From the NCBI RefSeq assembly GCF_014839805.1, contig NC_051138.1, forward strand, positions 3,470,983 to 3,534,982: DNA of 64,000 bases, given 5' to 3'. Origin of the DNA: Manduca sexta (taxonomy: Eukaryota > Arthropoda > Insecta > Lepidoptera > Sphingidae). The notes beneath the pieces were generated by a model. That model was given only the letters and a program-made list of their open reading frames with translations, searched no databases and was not told the origin of the DNA. This document shows, piece after piece, positions 1 through 14,726 of the stretch. How positions within the stretch are numbered: position 1 is the first letter of the stretch; each line of letters starts with the position of its first letter. A program made the position numbers and the translations under genes.

Positions 1-3000
1 CGACTAACGTATACAGATAGGAGTAGCAATTGATGTTTATTTCCGTCCGTCCTTTTTAACGTTACAATGCGAGGCAATACGACTGACTTACACTAATCCA
101 TACCTTATTCGTTCGATGTAGATACGAACTTTTTTTTTTTCCCATTTTTTAACATGTACGCAAGGTATTTATTAACTTAAAAAGATATTCTATAAACTTT
201 TGGCTTATATCCAGAAAATAATTAAAAACATTTAAGTAAACATGCATTTTGAATGTATATCCGTAACGTTATAAATATTCGCCTGTTTCCTCACACAAGG
301 ATATTACACAAAAACCATTTCTTAATTATATCACAATCAAGGCACCTTGAGCAAGATGATGTGACGCTATCATCGTTACAGATAATTGTCACGAATTTGT
401 CTCAAAATTAGCGTACTCTGGCGAGTGAGCAACTAGAGCGCGTCGCTTTAGACATAAAAGAGACGAAAAAACACCAACTGTTTTGTTGCGTCCGCTGTCA
501 ATCAACCGATGTGAACATTTATTTTTTGCTATTTTTAACACTTTTTCTCGGTTACGCGTAACTTTCTGTGTAGAAAACACTTTCCATAAGTTTGTTGCTC
601 ACTGGAAAGTGCAATAAGTCAATATCGCCATACCTTTAAATGACGAGAATGGGTCTCCACTGAAAGTTGAGGGCTGTAAAAGAAATCTCACGATTGAAAA
701 GTTGCAAAAAGTTATGATAAAAAGTTAAACTTGGTTTGATATCCGAATGTACAAAAACCGTGAACAAAGTAATGTGGGAGCGGCAATAGGTAGGTTCCAC
801 TTATTTATGGAATAAGTATTGCACGAAAGATCACGATGCCAAGTGATAAGAGATTTATTACATAGATAGGCTTTTATATTTAAAGTTGCTAAAAATAAAA
901 CACGGATACAAAATTTTGTACAGATTTCATAATATATATCACATATTTAATCGTTGATACTTTAAGGAGAATTTCTTCATATTCTACTAAGTGTTGCTTC
1001 CAAAGCGTGAACAGGAATCAAGATGTAATGCATTTGACTATGCATTAAAGCGATACAAAATACGATTCTTAGAAATTATACACTGCAAACATGGATTATT
1101 TCAAACCTTTCCATTCCACATTGTCAGTCGCGCGTTTTAATTTTACATCGCGTGCTCGCAAAGGGCTGGGCTTGGCAAGGGATTACGTTAGCAGGCGTGG
1201 CATGTACGTGGTAACAGCACGAGACTGCGACTCCGCATGACACTGTACACTGTATTGTCATGTTGCCTCACAAAAAAACTGGCGTAATTACATTTAACAC
1301 GAACTATGTTAATAGGGTACCATTTATAGGCTTCGTTGATAGGAATTCCTTCGCTGTTGTATGCGTTTCGACCTTCCTTGTGATTGGTTGATGTATCAAC
1401 TAGTGGATATAGGCTGGGGTCTGTTGATATATTTTAACGAATTTAACAGCCCTAATTAGTTGTCTGTTGAAACATTTATTAGATACGCAATGTGACACAT
1501 GATAAAAGGGAACACAAAATATACACCGTTATCGAAGAGATGTTTGATATTTTTAGATTACGAAGGCATCGGATAAAAATATTACTTCAGTAATTGTACT
1601 AGTAATAGTAGTACATAATAAAGCTGGAACAGGGCGCACTCCAATTAAGGACAAGTCTCTGGCGAATTAGAAGTTTCTGTCCGGTATAGGTCAAAGGGCA
1701 AATGTTGGATGTCGGGAAAATATCAAGTGCACCAAAGCCGTTACGTAAACCTCCAAAGTCTAACCTTGTTCACAAAGGTTAAGGGAAATATATTCTTGTA
1801 CACAAAAGTAATCAACAACATAAGCACGTTGATTAAATACGTAAATACCCCAAATTGCGTTATCTTTTCAATAAACTTTCACTACTTTTATTGACTCATT
1901 TGTTTCAGCACTCGAACAAGCATAGGTTAACAAGAAAACAAAGGTACTAGATTGGAATATACATTTGTATATTTTCACGAATTGCTTGTGGTTCAATTAC
2001 CGTGCACGGCGGACCAAGATCAAATCATGAAACGGAAACATTGTCGGCGAAATAAACAAGCGCTGAACATCTGTTACTTTCTGATACAGGTGGCGGGACC
2101 AAGGATGTTTGCTTTATTATAATAAGATCGAGAGAAAGGATACCAAAAAAAAAAAGTATCAAAAACGGAAAACCACATCCACTCTCACGGATTGAGACTT
2201 CGTGTGTCAAAAATATAATCGTATAGCCAGAGTCGGGTGTGACAGGATATAAGGCGAGTGCGCGAGTCACAACATCGTGTTACCGTCGCCGGTCGGTATT
2301 AATATTAATAATGCCGTGTTAGCGACGCCGCGTCGTGTAGTGTGACCAGAACCAGTGAGTTATACGCCCTGCTCGGACAAAATCGGCACAACGAAATGTA
2401 CGCGAGGTCGACGGTTTCTCGTGATCTCTGATAACCACTATCTGTGCAAACAACTAATGCATTTTGAGTTCTGTTTGGATTTGTTCGTATACCATTGGAG
2501 ATGCGGAAACTTGATGTATTGTACAAATACAGACAAGATAAATATGAGGGGTATTTTGATATACTTATTAGAGAAAAATAATTTCTTAAATCATAAAGAA
2601 AAGCATTAAAACATTACATTAACTAAATTTGATAAATATTATAGAGTATGGACTCAGAACTTATTATAAAAGGAAAAAGCAGTAAATATTCATCTATAAT
2701 TATCGACCACTATCGTAGCCTAACCTTTCAAGGCTATCAACAAGTACAACAATTTTACTAACAACTAACCGGTAGCCTTTAAAGTAATGGAAAGTTTGTT
2801 TATGTTCTGTCCATTCTCATGTGCAGCTGAGTTGAGTAAAACAAAAGACAAATCGATCGTGTACCATATAACGAAGTCGCGCATACCAATATCGCATTCG
2901 TAGCGATATCGGCCTATTTAAAAACTGGACACGACAGGCTTCCACCGGCAATCGGTGGTCACTAGTCGGTGGTCGGCGAAACGAAACCCAGCTCGGCCAC

Positions 3001-5402
3001 CGGACGCATTCACCGATATCGCATTAGAAACCTTTATAGCACAGTAAAAGTCACATAGACAGTGAAACAAATGTTAAACTCACAATCTAATCGAACATGA
3101 TTTTATAAAACTAATCAAATAAAACATTTAGCTTTCGTCGTTTACGATTGCAATCGCAATATCGTAAACATTGAATTGCAATTATACACACGTACTTTCT
3201 AAGCGATAGATACGCGATTGCTTATTTGAAACATATTATAGTTTATAAATGCAAAATTATCATGTCTGAATACGACAGTAATCATTTTTAATTTATATTT
3301 GAATGCTTTGTTTATCAACTTCTAAATTGGTAAAAATATTAAACGATTTTTATATGCAAGGAGCCGGATCAAGTCAGTTTTGACGAATCAATTCCTAAAC
3401 AAATGCAGCCAGTGTCTCAATACTCTAAACACGTAATATTAGACATATTCAAGAAGAGATAACAGAATAGCAAACCAGAGACAGTGAAGTCTAGTAAGAC
3501 GTACACAGTCAAAATTGTAATGTTCACGACATCAAAATTGTAACACTACGTACGTCGTTTCTGTATGTGTGCACTCAGTTGCATATCGGCTTAACTGACG
3601 AACTGGCTAATTTGTAGCGGATAAAGATCAAGTTGAATAGAAATATAGCGATTAACATCACCATGCCTTTTCCAATTTGCTAATTTAGCATTAGAAATAA
3701 ATCAGTTTCCTGTTTAATTTGTCAGATTACTATTTATATCGCGTTTAAAAGATTATAGACTTGGTAAAGAGATTATCAATAAAAGTAAAGTGAAATTCAT
3801 TATATCCTATAAAAACAGACATGAACTTAATTAATTATATCTTATTTATTACTAATCTCTTACTTGTTAAGGATATTAATAGGCTACATACTTTTCATTT
3901 TCCAATGGCAAAAATAGAATTATTAATCATTTTTTTTAAATGGCCTTCCTGACATACAGTCAGCGCTATGAATCGCTATAATGGTTTAGAGACATTTGTA
4001 GCAAGAAAGGCGTTTCACCCGGGCGAAGCCGCGGGCAATACCTATTGCAATAAAAATAAGTATGTTCACGAATAACACAAATTCAATTTTATAATATTGA
4101 CGTGATCGTAGTCCTGGGTTCATGTCATTATTAGGAAATACTAAAGCCTGTATTTGAAACACCCATACTGGAAAATATTTGGTAATGAAATAAACAACAT
4201 TACCAACAATCTTTTGAAACCACAGGTTTTAGTTGAGACATAAGAAAAAATGGACTAAAATGTAGTAAAATTCTCAATAAAAAATTATCTACTTACCAAG
4301 ACAATAATGAATTCTGTTTAAAGAGGATCATAAAAATTACTTCTAACTCCGATCACCATTATTTAAACGGTATGCAAATTTATTATACCTTGTAAAGGTC
4401 ATAAGGATAATGCGAAAACACTTAATCGGTTTGTTCATCCAATAGATACGACCGATACAAATCAATTAACATCCAAAGAAGGCGATAATGATTCTAAAGA
4501 TTCTAGACGGTCGTTTTTATAACGCGCTTAATAAGGGCATAGGTGTATTGAGTACTTTAAAAAATCATTATGTTGCAGGACCAAAACAAGGTTATTCGTA
4601 TTATATAAATATTTAGAGAAGCTATGTAGTTAATCGTTATAGAAAATTTAGATTTACAGCTTCATACAAAAATAGATTAATTATGTCATAAATAAAAGCA
4701 GTTGTTTCTTCAGCAGTAGACTAATTACTAAAGGCAATTCTGTTGTCACTTGACCTATTTCGGAAGTAGAATCGATGCCTCAGTCGTAGTAACACGGTTA
4801 GTTTCAACTCAGTACGAAAAAATGCTATTGTTCGAATTGCGACACCATTTATGGGGTGCAACCATACCATATCTTATCGTAATACAAGTATACGCTGAAA
4901 CTAACTACATTGTAGCAATGTAATTGAACAAAATTTCTTTACAGCACTTGCCTTTAGATGCAGAGGGATTATCATTAAAAAAATACTGAATTTTTGCAGC
5001 AAAATCTCGTGTTATTCGATATTAATATGGAACTGGCCCAGACTGGTATCCACAAATGAGTATGATATAATGGAAATATGTCCGACGTTCAAGGTGATGA
5101 TATAATGGAAATTGCAAGTGAGATTTTAATAAAATCTTTCGGGGATACACAGTTGGCGTAATTTGAAATACAAATATACCCAGCAGTACATGAACAAGAA
5201 CCTCATAATAACATTTAATCACGTACCGAATCTTTGAATTACATACTATGATGAACTAATGCCAGTGTACTATCACTTATTTAATTATATTACAAATCGA
5301 TACTTTAATACAACAATCAAAATTTCATAATTTGATCTATTCATAATCGTAAGTAATGGTTTTAGTTCTTACGTAGAGATTTTTTCATTACGCTTATTCC
5401 CA

Positions 5403-5545
5403 TCAGTGGTTCTCAACTTTTTATTGGATTCAAGCCAAAACTGCGGCAAATTTTTGCAGCATCCCTCCGCTGAATATTGCATAAAGGAGATTTTCACGAC
5501 TGCAGTTCAAAAATGCTGAGGCGTGAGGGATAGGATTACTGGCCA
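5403..5545. mobile_element. hAT-like terminal sequence (relic)
   Basis: The stretch begins CAGTGGTTCTCAACTTTTT, the form typical of terminal inverted repeats of hAT-family DNA transposons and their MITEs. No matching opposite end was found nearby, so this is a truncated copy. The family assignment rests only on the terminal motif. Confidence 0.4.
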
Positions 5546-6970
5546 GACGATATTTTCAAGAAAAAAAAAATATTCTACTAATTCTAGGTATTTACAAATT
5601 GTGATCATAAGTTTGTCTTGTACAATACCATCAAACCATTTTCAAAGCTGATTAACATATGCGCCGTAGATAAGATCGAGTCCAAAGGGAAACCCGTATA
5701 TCTCTTGCCGGAGTGTTGCTACATAGAAAAGTATTCTTTCACTACTGGCATCATGATTGAGAGCCGGGGTCTACGATAGATTGAAATCAAAATATGTGCA
5801 CGATTGGCATAGTGTTCATCGTTGTGGCAATTAGCTAGATGACCGCAGAATCACAGATTGCGATGAACTAGCAAGATAACACACTAAGTGGGTTACGCAA
5901 GCAATATTATTCAATATATTGTTTAATAGCTGCAGTTTAACCAGTCGTTGTGACATATTAGACTAGCATGTTTGAAACATCTTCCGATGGGATTATTATT
6001 GCAACAGCAGTTTTGCCTTCGTTACTTCCTGGACTATTGTTTCTGTTTACGCTAAGAGCATTACATATTAATACATGATTCCATATGCTAATCATCATTG
6101 TAAAGAATAACAAGTAGTATAATCACCTACATATAAAACTTAAATGCAATTATAATGTTTGTAATTGACATAAATAATATTTTCGACCATTCAGTCATTG
6201 CCAGGCAAGCAAACTTGCTTGAAACAAAAGAATTCCACGATCAACATCTGTTCATTATTAAGTTTCGTAATTAACCTCCTACGTTATCCGTTGAGGGCTT
6301 TTTTATTGTTTGTCTAGTCATGCTGAGTAGGCGTAAGGCAAGCCATGCTGAGCTGGAAGAGTAAATACGAATGGGTTCAAAAGAAATGTTGCAGCTTCTA
6401 GTAAAAGTTTAGGCATTGACTTAATATTACGGTTATTACTCAGTCAATGAAAAGTAATCTTATTCTTCATTCACATATTTAAATGAGTTGAAAAATATCG
6501 TACTTCTTAATAGACGCCATTAAAACTGAAATAAGTCGACGTTTCGCACGTAGTGGCCCAACAAATGTTCTACAAACTGTATATTTTAAATGAGCAACGC
6601 AATTTACGAAATTCGACAAAGAAACTAAAATCAAACTTTAAATCACCAACAATGGAACATTTCAACTAAATGTAAACACCAAAATTGCCTTATTGTTACA
6701 TTTGGCCAGGAAATAGGTGTTTTAGTAATGATAGTTTCGTCACTAATTGCAGATTATTTAATCATAATAAGACAATTGCGTGACGATTGCTACATGCTGG
6801 TTCTTTTGGCGGACTGTTCATGGCTAAAACTATGCGGGTGGAACGGATATAGAAAAAAATAATTGTAATTTATTTATTTCATTGACGTTTGATTACATCA
6901 AGGTAATCATGACCAGAGTTATAAAAGATTAAACTATGATTTCATTCACCATTCATTAGTGCAAAGCAAG

Positions 6971-7266
6971 ATTTCTCAAACTTTTGGCTCCACAAACCCC
7001 TGTATAAGTTTACAAACGACACGGAACACCTTAATAACCCAAATAGAAAATGATACAATTGGTTGTAAAAGAAAATAACGTTTTTATTTAACTAAAGATA
7101 ACAAATACAGTGAGTGAAAGGGCTTGTTTTTTTTTGTCGCAAATCGAGTAAATTTTAGGAGACATTTTGGGCAATTTAACCTTAATTCTGACTCGATATC
7201 AAGTCGGATGGCGAATCCTTAGGGGTTCGCATCAATAAGGATTCGCGTACCCAACTTTGAGAAACT
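6971..7266. mobile_element. hAT-like MITE relic with inverted ends
   Basis: The left end carries TTTCTCAAACTTTTGGC followed by ACCCCT. The right end, read in reverse complement, carries AGTTTCTCAAAGTTGGG and later ACCCCT. This inverted arrangement around about 300 bp without coding capacity is what a decayed non-autonomous hAT element looks like. No clear 8-bp target duplication was recognised. Confidence 0.45.
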
Positions 7267-10200
7267 GGTGTAAAGGCATCCCAAAAGTCATCTTTAAACA
7301 TGCTAAAGTAGCACAACGATGAATTAATTTTAGAGGCGACGTTTCACCGTATCGCAGCACTTTCATGTGTCCTCCCTTCGTTAGGTATCCGCTTAAGTTA
7401 AAGAAAGTTAATTTAAAACGTGTAATTAATATGACATCCAAATCTAATAATAATCCCTTTTTATCAAAAGTTCGTTACTTTTTTTATAATTGTAAAAAGT
7501 ATATTTGAAAAGGTGCATTTGATGTAGGTGTAATAAATAATATTAAATATTTGTCTTTAAACTACGGATTTTTTTATGACAAATATGTGAATAAAAGTCA
7601 ACGTCAGTAAAATTAAAATCATTCTTATATTAAAAATTAATAGTTAATTTGCTATACGATATACAACCGTATCTACCGTGACATGTACGCTTATTGTATG
7701 CTATAAAACGTTATTAAAGTATACGTTTCACTTTCTCGCCTCGAACCGTTTTGCGTTGATGAATCACTCAATCGTCTACACATACATAAACGATTAAATT
7801 ATTCATAAACTACATTCATATAGATTTTTATTATATAGTAATAAAATATCGGCAAGTTCATGTATGTTTGAACAGATCGCGTGGGAAGGAGTCAAATGCT
7901 CAAAAGCGAACAGGCTAGGCTTTTATCGAGGCCGTCGGCTAAATGCAAATGACATAAGTGCCTAGCTTTCGTCACTCGGTCTCAGTACCAAAATGTCAAA
8001 ATGTAAATACCACGCTTCGATTTAAAATTATATTTGAACAGTTTAGTTAAGGAGTCATGAAAATACGCAACAATGAAATGGGAACAAAACAAATTACAAG
8101 TTTTTCATATTATTCAATTGCTACCCAAACTATAAAAATTTAATGTTAATTCTTTAACACTCAATTCTATTGTTGATTTACCATTAAATTGAGTGGTGCG
8201 GAACTTTACAAATATATACTTCAATGTCTTTGCAGAGTAAAGATGCGATAAATCAATGCACTTTTTAACGACAAATGTATTGAAAAGATTTTTTTGAACA
8301 CTTTCTTTTCGTGTAAGTTTTATTTATAATCACTTATGAATACTTAAAGGCGGGTGAGTACAATTAAAAACCTTTTTCATGTGTTGCAATTTGCAACTCA
8401 TTTAACCCATAAGCTAGTTTAAACTGACAAAGGGTTGCTGTAAAAACTGTTCTCCCACGCAATTACGCGTTGCGTACGATAGGCATATAATTATTCTTAG
8501 TCATTTGGTTTCATTGCCTATGTGGTATCCGTTTGCTTTAGGTCTTAGTAAAAACGTAAAGCTTGTTTACACAGTCAGAGCATTAGTGAGCGAACAGAAC
8601 AGTGTTCGCGAACGCACGTGGGCGTGGCGACGGTGTCAACTGTGTGCAATGAGCATATCGACACGGAAATGCGGGCGATCACTTAGAAAGCTGCTTTTGT
8701 TTACTCCTAATACGACGTTCAATATTTCACCGTTGTCGATTAGATTCTGTCACAGATCCTGCGTTATTTTCCGGACCTGTTAAGCGTCTAATTGTATTAT
8801 GTATTGAGATATAAAAATGTCATATAGATAACATCACATTTTAGGAAATTTGATTATCGTCCTAAGATGAACGCCATTCTATGTGTTCTATGTTGAGGGG
8901 CTCCTTTTTCCGCTCTTAGCCCGTAGTAAGGTGAACGCCGTATAAAGTCACGTAGACCTGAGAGTTCCAACAGCATTAACTTAGCGTAGACGAACAAGCA
9001 CCTAAATTTGCTACCAATAGTACACACCTCTAACAATAATTGTCTAACATTATGTTTTATTATGCCAAATTAATTAATGAGTTACGGAACATTAAAAATA
9101 CCGTTTCATAACAATAAAGACCCTGAAAAAAGCTAGGCAAATCAATGTAAGTTGTGTGTATGTGTACAATTAATATAATTGCATACAAAATCATGTGAAC
9201 ATCACTTATATAGGTAATACATTAAAATGCAGTCACACTATCTCTGGATAAGGTATTGAGAACATTATCTTTGAATAGAAATCCTATTGATGTATGATAA
9301 AAATTATATAATAATTGAGCAAGCAGGACTTACAATATTTTCTCGAGTAATTGGATTTTGATGCAATACGGGCAGTCAGTGAACACAGATTCCCAATCGA
9401 TAGTTGCGGAATGCAACGTAAGAATGTTACGCGACATAAATCCTTTATACCGGGGCACGGAAAAACGGAGGGGAAGCTAATTAGTGACTAAGGAGTGCCC
9501 TTGACAATACCAACATGTGGGGTTTCAATAAAGCCGCCAAATGGAAACACTGATTTGCCATCACTTTAACAAACCGTAACAAATTAATTCGCTACATAAA
9601 ATTAGCTTATCAATAAATCATTCACGACGCGTCAGTTTATTGAAGGTGCAACTTCATAATTTAATAAAATAAATAATCTTCTGACACTCAACAAATAACA
9701 CAAGCGCGAAGCAAACGAGAACAAAATAAAAAATAAATGCTCCGCACCGGATACCAGACAACAGATCTACATACCCGTCGAGTTTTGAAAAGATTGTTAG
9801 TTCGCAATCATTAAACTTGGCGTATGACGCCTGCTCATACGTTATTGTCGGTGCAATCTATTAGCTAGCGTTCGGAAATATATACCAGAGAAAGTAACTA
9901 ATTACCGTTGCGCTGCGAAATAATGTAGTCATAAAGGCACGCAATACGAATGACTAGCAAGCTTTCATCTTCGACTTGAATACGGTAGCGTAATGAGGGT
10001 ACCACCACCGTGCTGGAAGTGAGCAATCGAATCTACGAGAATCGATAAATGTAACAACCAGTATTTGCGGTTAGAAATTCATACTTATATACCATATAGA
10101 GTTATTGCTGTGCACTGAATATAAATAGCATTTTTACACTTTTTCCATGATAGCAGCATTACGGATTAATTGAGCTTAATGTATCACGATTCGTTTGACG

Positions 10201-13200
10201 CGTTAATGACATGATTGGTGCACGAACCTCGACGAGCCGAGTGATGAATGCGACGAGACTACTAAATAAGACCGTTTAATGGTAGCAATCTTTCGGGGCC
10301 CGATTGTAAGGCTGTCACCTTAACAGCCGCCTCGACTGGAGGTTAACGCTCCGACGTGTTATCATTGATATTCAGGTTTGTACTGATCGGCTTGCTATCA
10401 CGGATCATCAAAGAGCTATTAAATGCCGGTTGCGTAATAAATACATTACGCTTAATGGGAATTCCTCGATTCTATAAGAGGAGCTACTATGAGTGTAACA
10501 TAAAATTAGCTGATGTAATCATAAGATAAAAAGTGATAGAGGTAACCCAGTGACGTAAACAATCTAGAAAATAATTAAGTAAAGGAAAATGTGATTCTCG
10601 TTGACTGTACTGCACTGTACTGTAGTAACCAATGAAAATATAATTAAAACCAAAGATTAACAAAAAAATAAGTATTGCCAAACAAAGTGTTTCCTATAGT
10701 GCACATATTTCTAACAGCTGATAATAACAAAACAGACCTTTACATAAAGCCTATTATTTACAGCTTTCCAAATCTAGATACAATAACTGTGTCACACATT
10801 GATCTCACCCCATGCTATATTCAGGCTATGTGCGTCACTAACGTTATCTACACGTGAGAATAACACGCACCGTATTTTTCATTTTCCTTTTTGGAAACCA
10901 AACTTTTTTCATAATAAACTTCTAATATGTGAAATATTATATCCAATGAAAATCGGCTGAGGTCGCGAACTCGCGGTGCCTTACGAAAGGCAAGACGAAA
11001 AGGTACTGGCTGACAAAACTTGGAACATTGCGAATTGGGTAGATAGATTTTGGCACGAACACGCGACCGGTACAGTGCTCCACTACATAAGATCCATGTT
11101 TATAGTAAACACTAACACACTAGCATAAACGATACTGGATTGTTTTGTGTAATTCGAATTATGCAGTAATTTTTTGAGTATATTGGAAAACACGGTTTTG
11201 TTGACATTCAACATATTAACATTAACATACGTATTAAATATATTAGAATTTAAACACTTCAGGGTTCTGTTGAACAATAATAGGTATAAATTACAGCAAA
11301 ATATATTAAATTATACATGCAATATTAAATATTTAGGTAGTCAAATAGATTGTTGCAATATATTTGTGTAATAGAACGCTCGTCTTCCACTAACAAATTA
11401 AAGTTGTAGCAGCATGCAGTGGCGCAGTTCAACAAATATCAGTAATATTATAGTATAAGTTGGGCGTATTGTGGGGGAATGTTCACGCGAAGTAGCGAGG
11501 CACTCGCCCCTGGTACCATGGCACCGACAGCTGTTCGCTTTCGACATGCGACCTTAAACGCTGTAAAAAACCTCTTTTATCTTTATAAGGCTGAAGTTTT
11601 TTCCCCGTAGAGAAGTCATGCTATTAATTTATGAAAAAAAAAAGGTTTACTTAGTCGACTTTTAAATGGGTTATACAACGTTCCATTTTTTGCTGTTTTA
11701 AACATTTTGGAGATATACGTTGAGGAAACAAAACGAGGCTTTATGCAAATATATATTTTATCGAGTTTTGGAAAGAAATCTCGATAGAATAAAGTCAATT
11801 TGTAGAATCTAATTTCTTACCTGGCTTTCATAGTTAATCCATATAAAAGCTTTGCAAGTCATTGTGTCGAACAATTTATATAAATACATTATTGTATTTA
11901 TAACAGTTCGTATAAGTACATGACACATTTCGCTATCGCCTAAATACGAATAGGAATTGAAAAAACGTATTTGTAATTAACTCGACAAGTGTTCTTAATT
12001 GAAGTGTTTTATTTTGTAACCTATACAATGTTGTAGGTAATTCAGTTCGAACAAAACCTGCTCGGATTCGACAGCTGCATCGCGGCAGATGCTGGCCAAC
12101 ATCTGCACACTGAATAATGCCACATAATAAGATAACAATGAACAACGTAAAGTGCACAAATATTACACATGATGATAGACCTCGTTCAACGGAAAAACCC
12201 TGGATTAAAAATTCTCCGGTTAACTTTGTAAATGTTTTCTAACTGGCATACAATTCTTTCGCTAAAATGTACTTTTTTTACTGAACGCATTCAAGTTATC
12301 TGTCCAAAATCCGCATCACGAACCGATAACCGGTAATAAGTAATAATATTATCTCAAAAATAACATGCACATCAGCAATACGTATCGCCCGTGTGTGTAG
12401 ACGCGTGGGAGTAAAAACTTTAAGTAGTCGAGACATTTCATATCGCGAGCGATGTGTTTCGCACAAATTTAATTGTGTCAGCTGCTTGCCCCACATCGCA
12501 TTGTCTCGCCGCGCCGTGGGATCAAAAAACTATTATTGTTCATCGATACAACTGTTGGTAAAATAGAAAATTGCGAACAATACGTTAGTTTTTTTTTACT
12601 TCCCGCGCCGAACCACACGCGCAGTCGAATAACAAAACAGAAACGCAACTATGATGCAGTTTTAAAGTTTCTACTTTCACGAATGAGCCACTATACTATG
12701 CTAAGAATACAATTGAAGAAGACAACTTGTGGCAGCACGTTGCTCGTCTAGAGGAAAACAACACAAATCTCGGATTTCTCGCAACCACACGCTTGTGCAG
12801 ATATTCCACATGTCCCATAGGCGGTAACGTCTTATAACAACCTGCATGGATTATATGAGGGTGCAATACAAGAAATGTCTAACAAGTTGTCGATTACAGT
12901 CCTGAATTGCCATTCACTATGCCCGGGTAGGTCTTAGTTACATCATCTGATAATTGTATCGGACACGAAATAACATCAACGTTGTCAATTTAAAATCGCT
13001 TACTTAGTAGACATATTTTTAGAAATATTCTATGTGGAAGCAATATTGTAGATAATACAAGGACTGTTTTTCAGGGGACGCAGGAATTGCCTTACTCACG
13101 CTTTGTTGCAACAAAGATAAACCCTCACTCCTTATCCGTGTGCCAACTGGACATTTGTAATAAATGTTTGCAATCATTTTACGTAAACGTTCTGGTTTAG

Positions 13201-13959
13201 ATGTATCATAATCACCGGCAATAAAAGAGATGTAACGAGTGACCACCAGACAAGTTTCAATGTGCCAGATACCCAGTTATTCATAGTTTTTTTTAGTTTA
13301 TAAACAATAATAAAGTTTACGTAGCATGCGATTACTTATTACTACAAACTTCTAGTATAGTACTTATCTAATAATCACTTGTGAAACATAATCAAAGTAT
13401 AATTATTACGTCTCCGAGTTTTAAATTAAGCTGTTTCAAAATCACGTATATCAAAGGTTTTGTGAGAACATGCATGAGGTGCAGCGGGTGAAAGCAGTCA
13501 TAAAAGTTAAGATTTCCATTTTTAATCAGGGGAAATTTATATATATTGGTCTTCATACCTTATTCGGGAGAAACAAAATATAGTGCCATCTTCAATCGAG
13601 TATCCAATAGGAAAGTAAGGGAGAAGAAATTAGATAATGATTTATATTTCGTCTTTTCCATTCCTGTCCACTGAGAAAAGTATGGATTCCGTGAATATAA
13701 TATTATGGTATACCCAAGTGTTGGCAGTCTGAACACCGAACGTCCATCATTATTTCAATCTACCACAATAACAATTCTACTGAGGAATTAAATGTTTACT
13801 TTTAAATTTTCAATACAAAAAAGCTGACAATCGAGCAAGTGGGTTATCTGATAATAATAATATATTGGATAAATAATAGATTATCGCCACAGCCTCTGCA
13901 CACTACGTCACGGAATCATCTACACGTCGTAGCTGATCTCTTAAAACTATTATTATGGA

Positions 13960-14726
13960 CTAGCTTTTGCCCGCGGCTCCGCCCGCGTTACAAAGTTTTT
14001 CGGGCTAAAGTATTCCGTTATAAATGCCACGCTATATATTTTCCCGGGAGCCTATGGTCTTCCCAGGGTCTCAAACTGTCTCCATAACAAATTTCATCTT
14101 AATATGTTGGGTAGTTTTTGAGTTTAACACGTTCAGGCAGTCTTCAGTCGGGGGACTTTGTTTTATAATATATTTTTGTAGAACTTTTTAAGAGGAACAA
14201 TCCCGTCATACATCATTGTTGCATAACTTTAACTGTTTACGCAGCGCACACAACGGAAGCTCTCAAAACTAATAAATTTTCCCCATTTTTGCAACATGTT
14301 TCATTACTGCTCCGCTCCTATTGGTCATAGCGTGATGATATATAGTTTATAGCACTACACAAATAAAGAGCTATCCAACACAAAAATAATTTTTCAGTTC
14401 GAACCGGTAGTTTCTGAGATTAGTCATTACTGCTCCGCTCCTTTTGGTCATAGCGTGATGATATATAGCCTATAGCACTCCACGAACAAAGGGCTATCCA
14501 ACGCAAAAATAATTTTTCAGTTTGGACCGGTAGTTCCTGAGATTAGCCATTACTGCTCCGCTCCTATTGGGTATAGCGTGATGATATATAGCCTATAGCA
14601 CTCCACGAACAAAGGGCTATTCAACGCAAAAAGAATTTTTCAATTTGGACTGGTAGTTCCTGAGATTAGCGCGTTCAAACAAACAAACAAACATACAAAC
14701 TCTTCAGCTTTATATAATAGTATAGA
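13960..14726 (-). mobile_element. Non-autonomous Helitron, family A, copy 1 (3 internal repeat units)
   Basis: Read on the minus strand the element starts TCTATACTATTATATAAAG after an A and ends with a GC-rich hairpin (GCGGGCGGAGCCGCGGGC) followed by AAAAGCTAG and then T. Those are Helitron hallmarks: 5' TC, 3' hairpin plus CTRR, insertion between A and T, no target duplication. It has no helicase gene. Near its 5' end are CAAA repeats and then three tandem units of about 123 bp starting at plus positions 14303, 14426 and 14549. Two longer copies lie at 23060 and 48841. Confidence 0.8.
14303..14670. repeat. 123-bp tandem repeat, three units, inside Helitron A copy 1
   Basis: Each unit begins ATTACTGCTCCGCTCC and ends near GGTAGTTYCTGAGATTAG; unit starts are 123 bp apart. 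The same monomer occurs four times in the copy at 23060 and five times in the copy at 48841. Confidence 0.85.

Noticed and set aside
2025..2609. Overlapping ORFs of 73 to 84 codons on both strands
   Set aside because: Mutually overlapping on opposite strands and without recognisable motifs.
8505..8783. 92-codon plus-strand ORF
   Set aside because: No domain, odd composition and no transcript features visible; it lies in a CG-richer patch that is more likely regulatory or chance.
12296..12751. 66-codon and 92-codon ORFs on opposite strands
   Set aside because: They overlap, have no motifs and fit chance reading through a GC-richer patch.
13303..14670. CRISPR array suggested by regular 123-bp spacing
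   Set aside because: The units are contiguous tandem repeats inside a eukaryotic Helitron, with no unique spacers.
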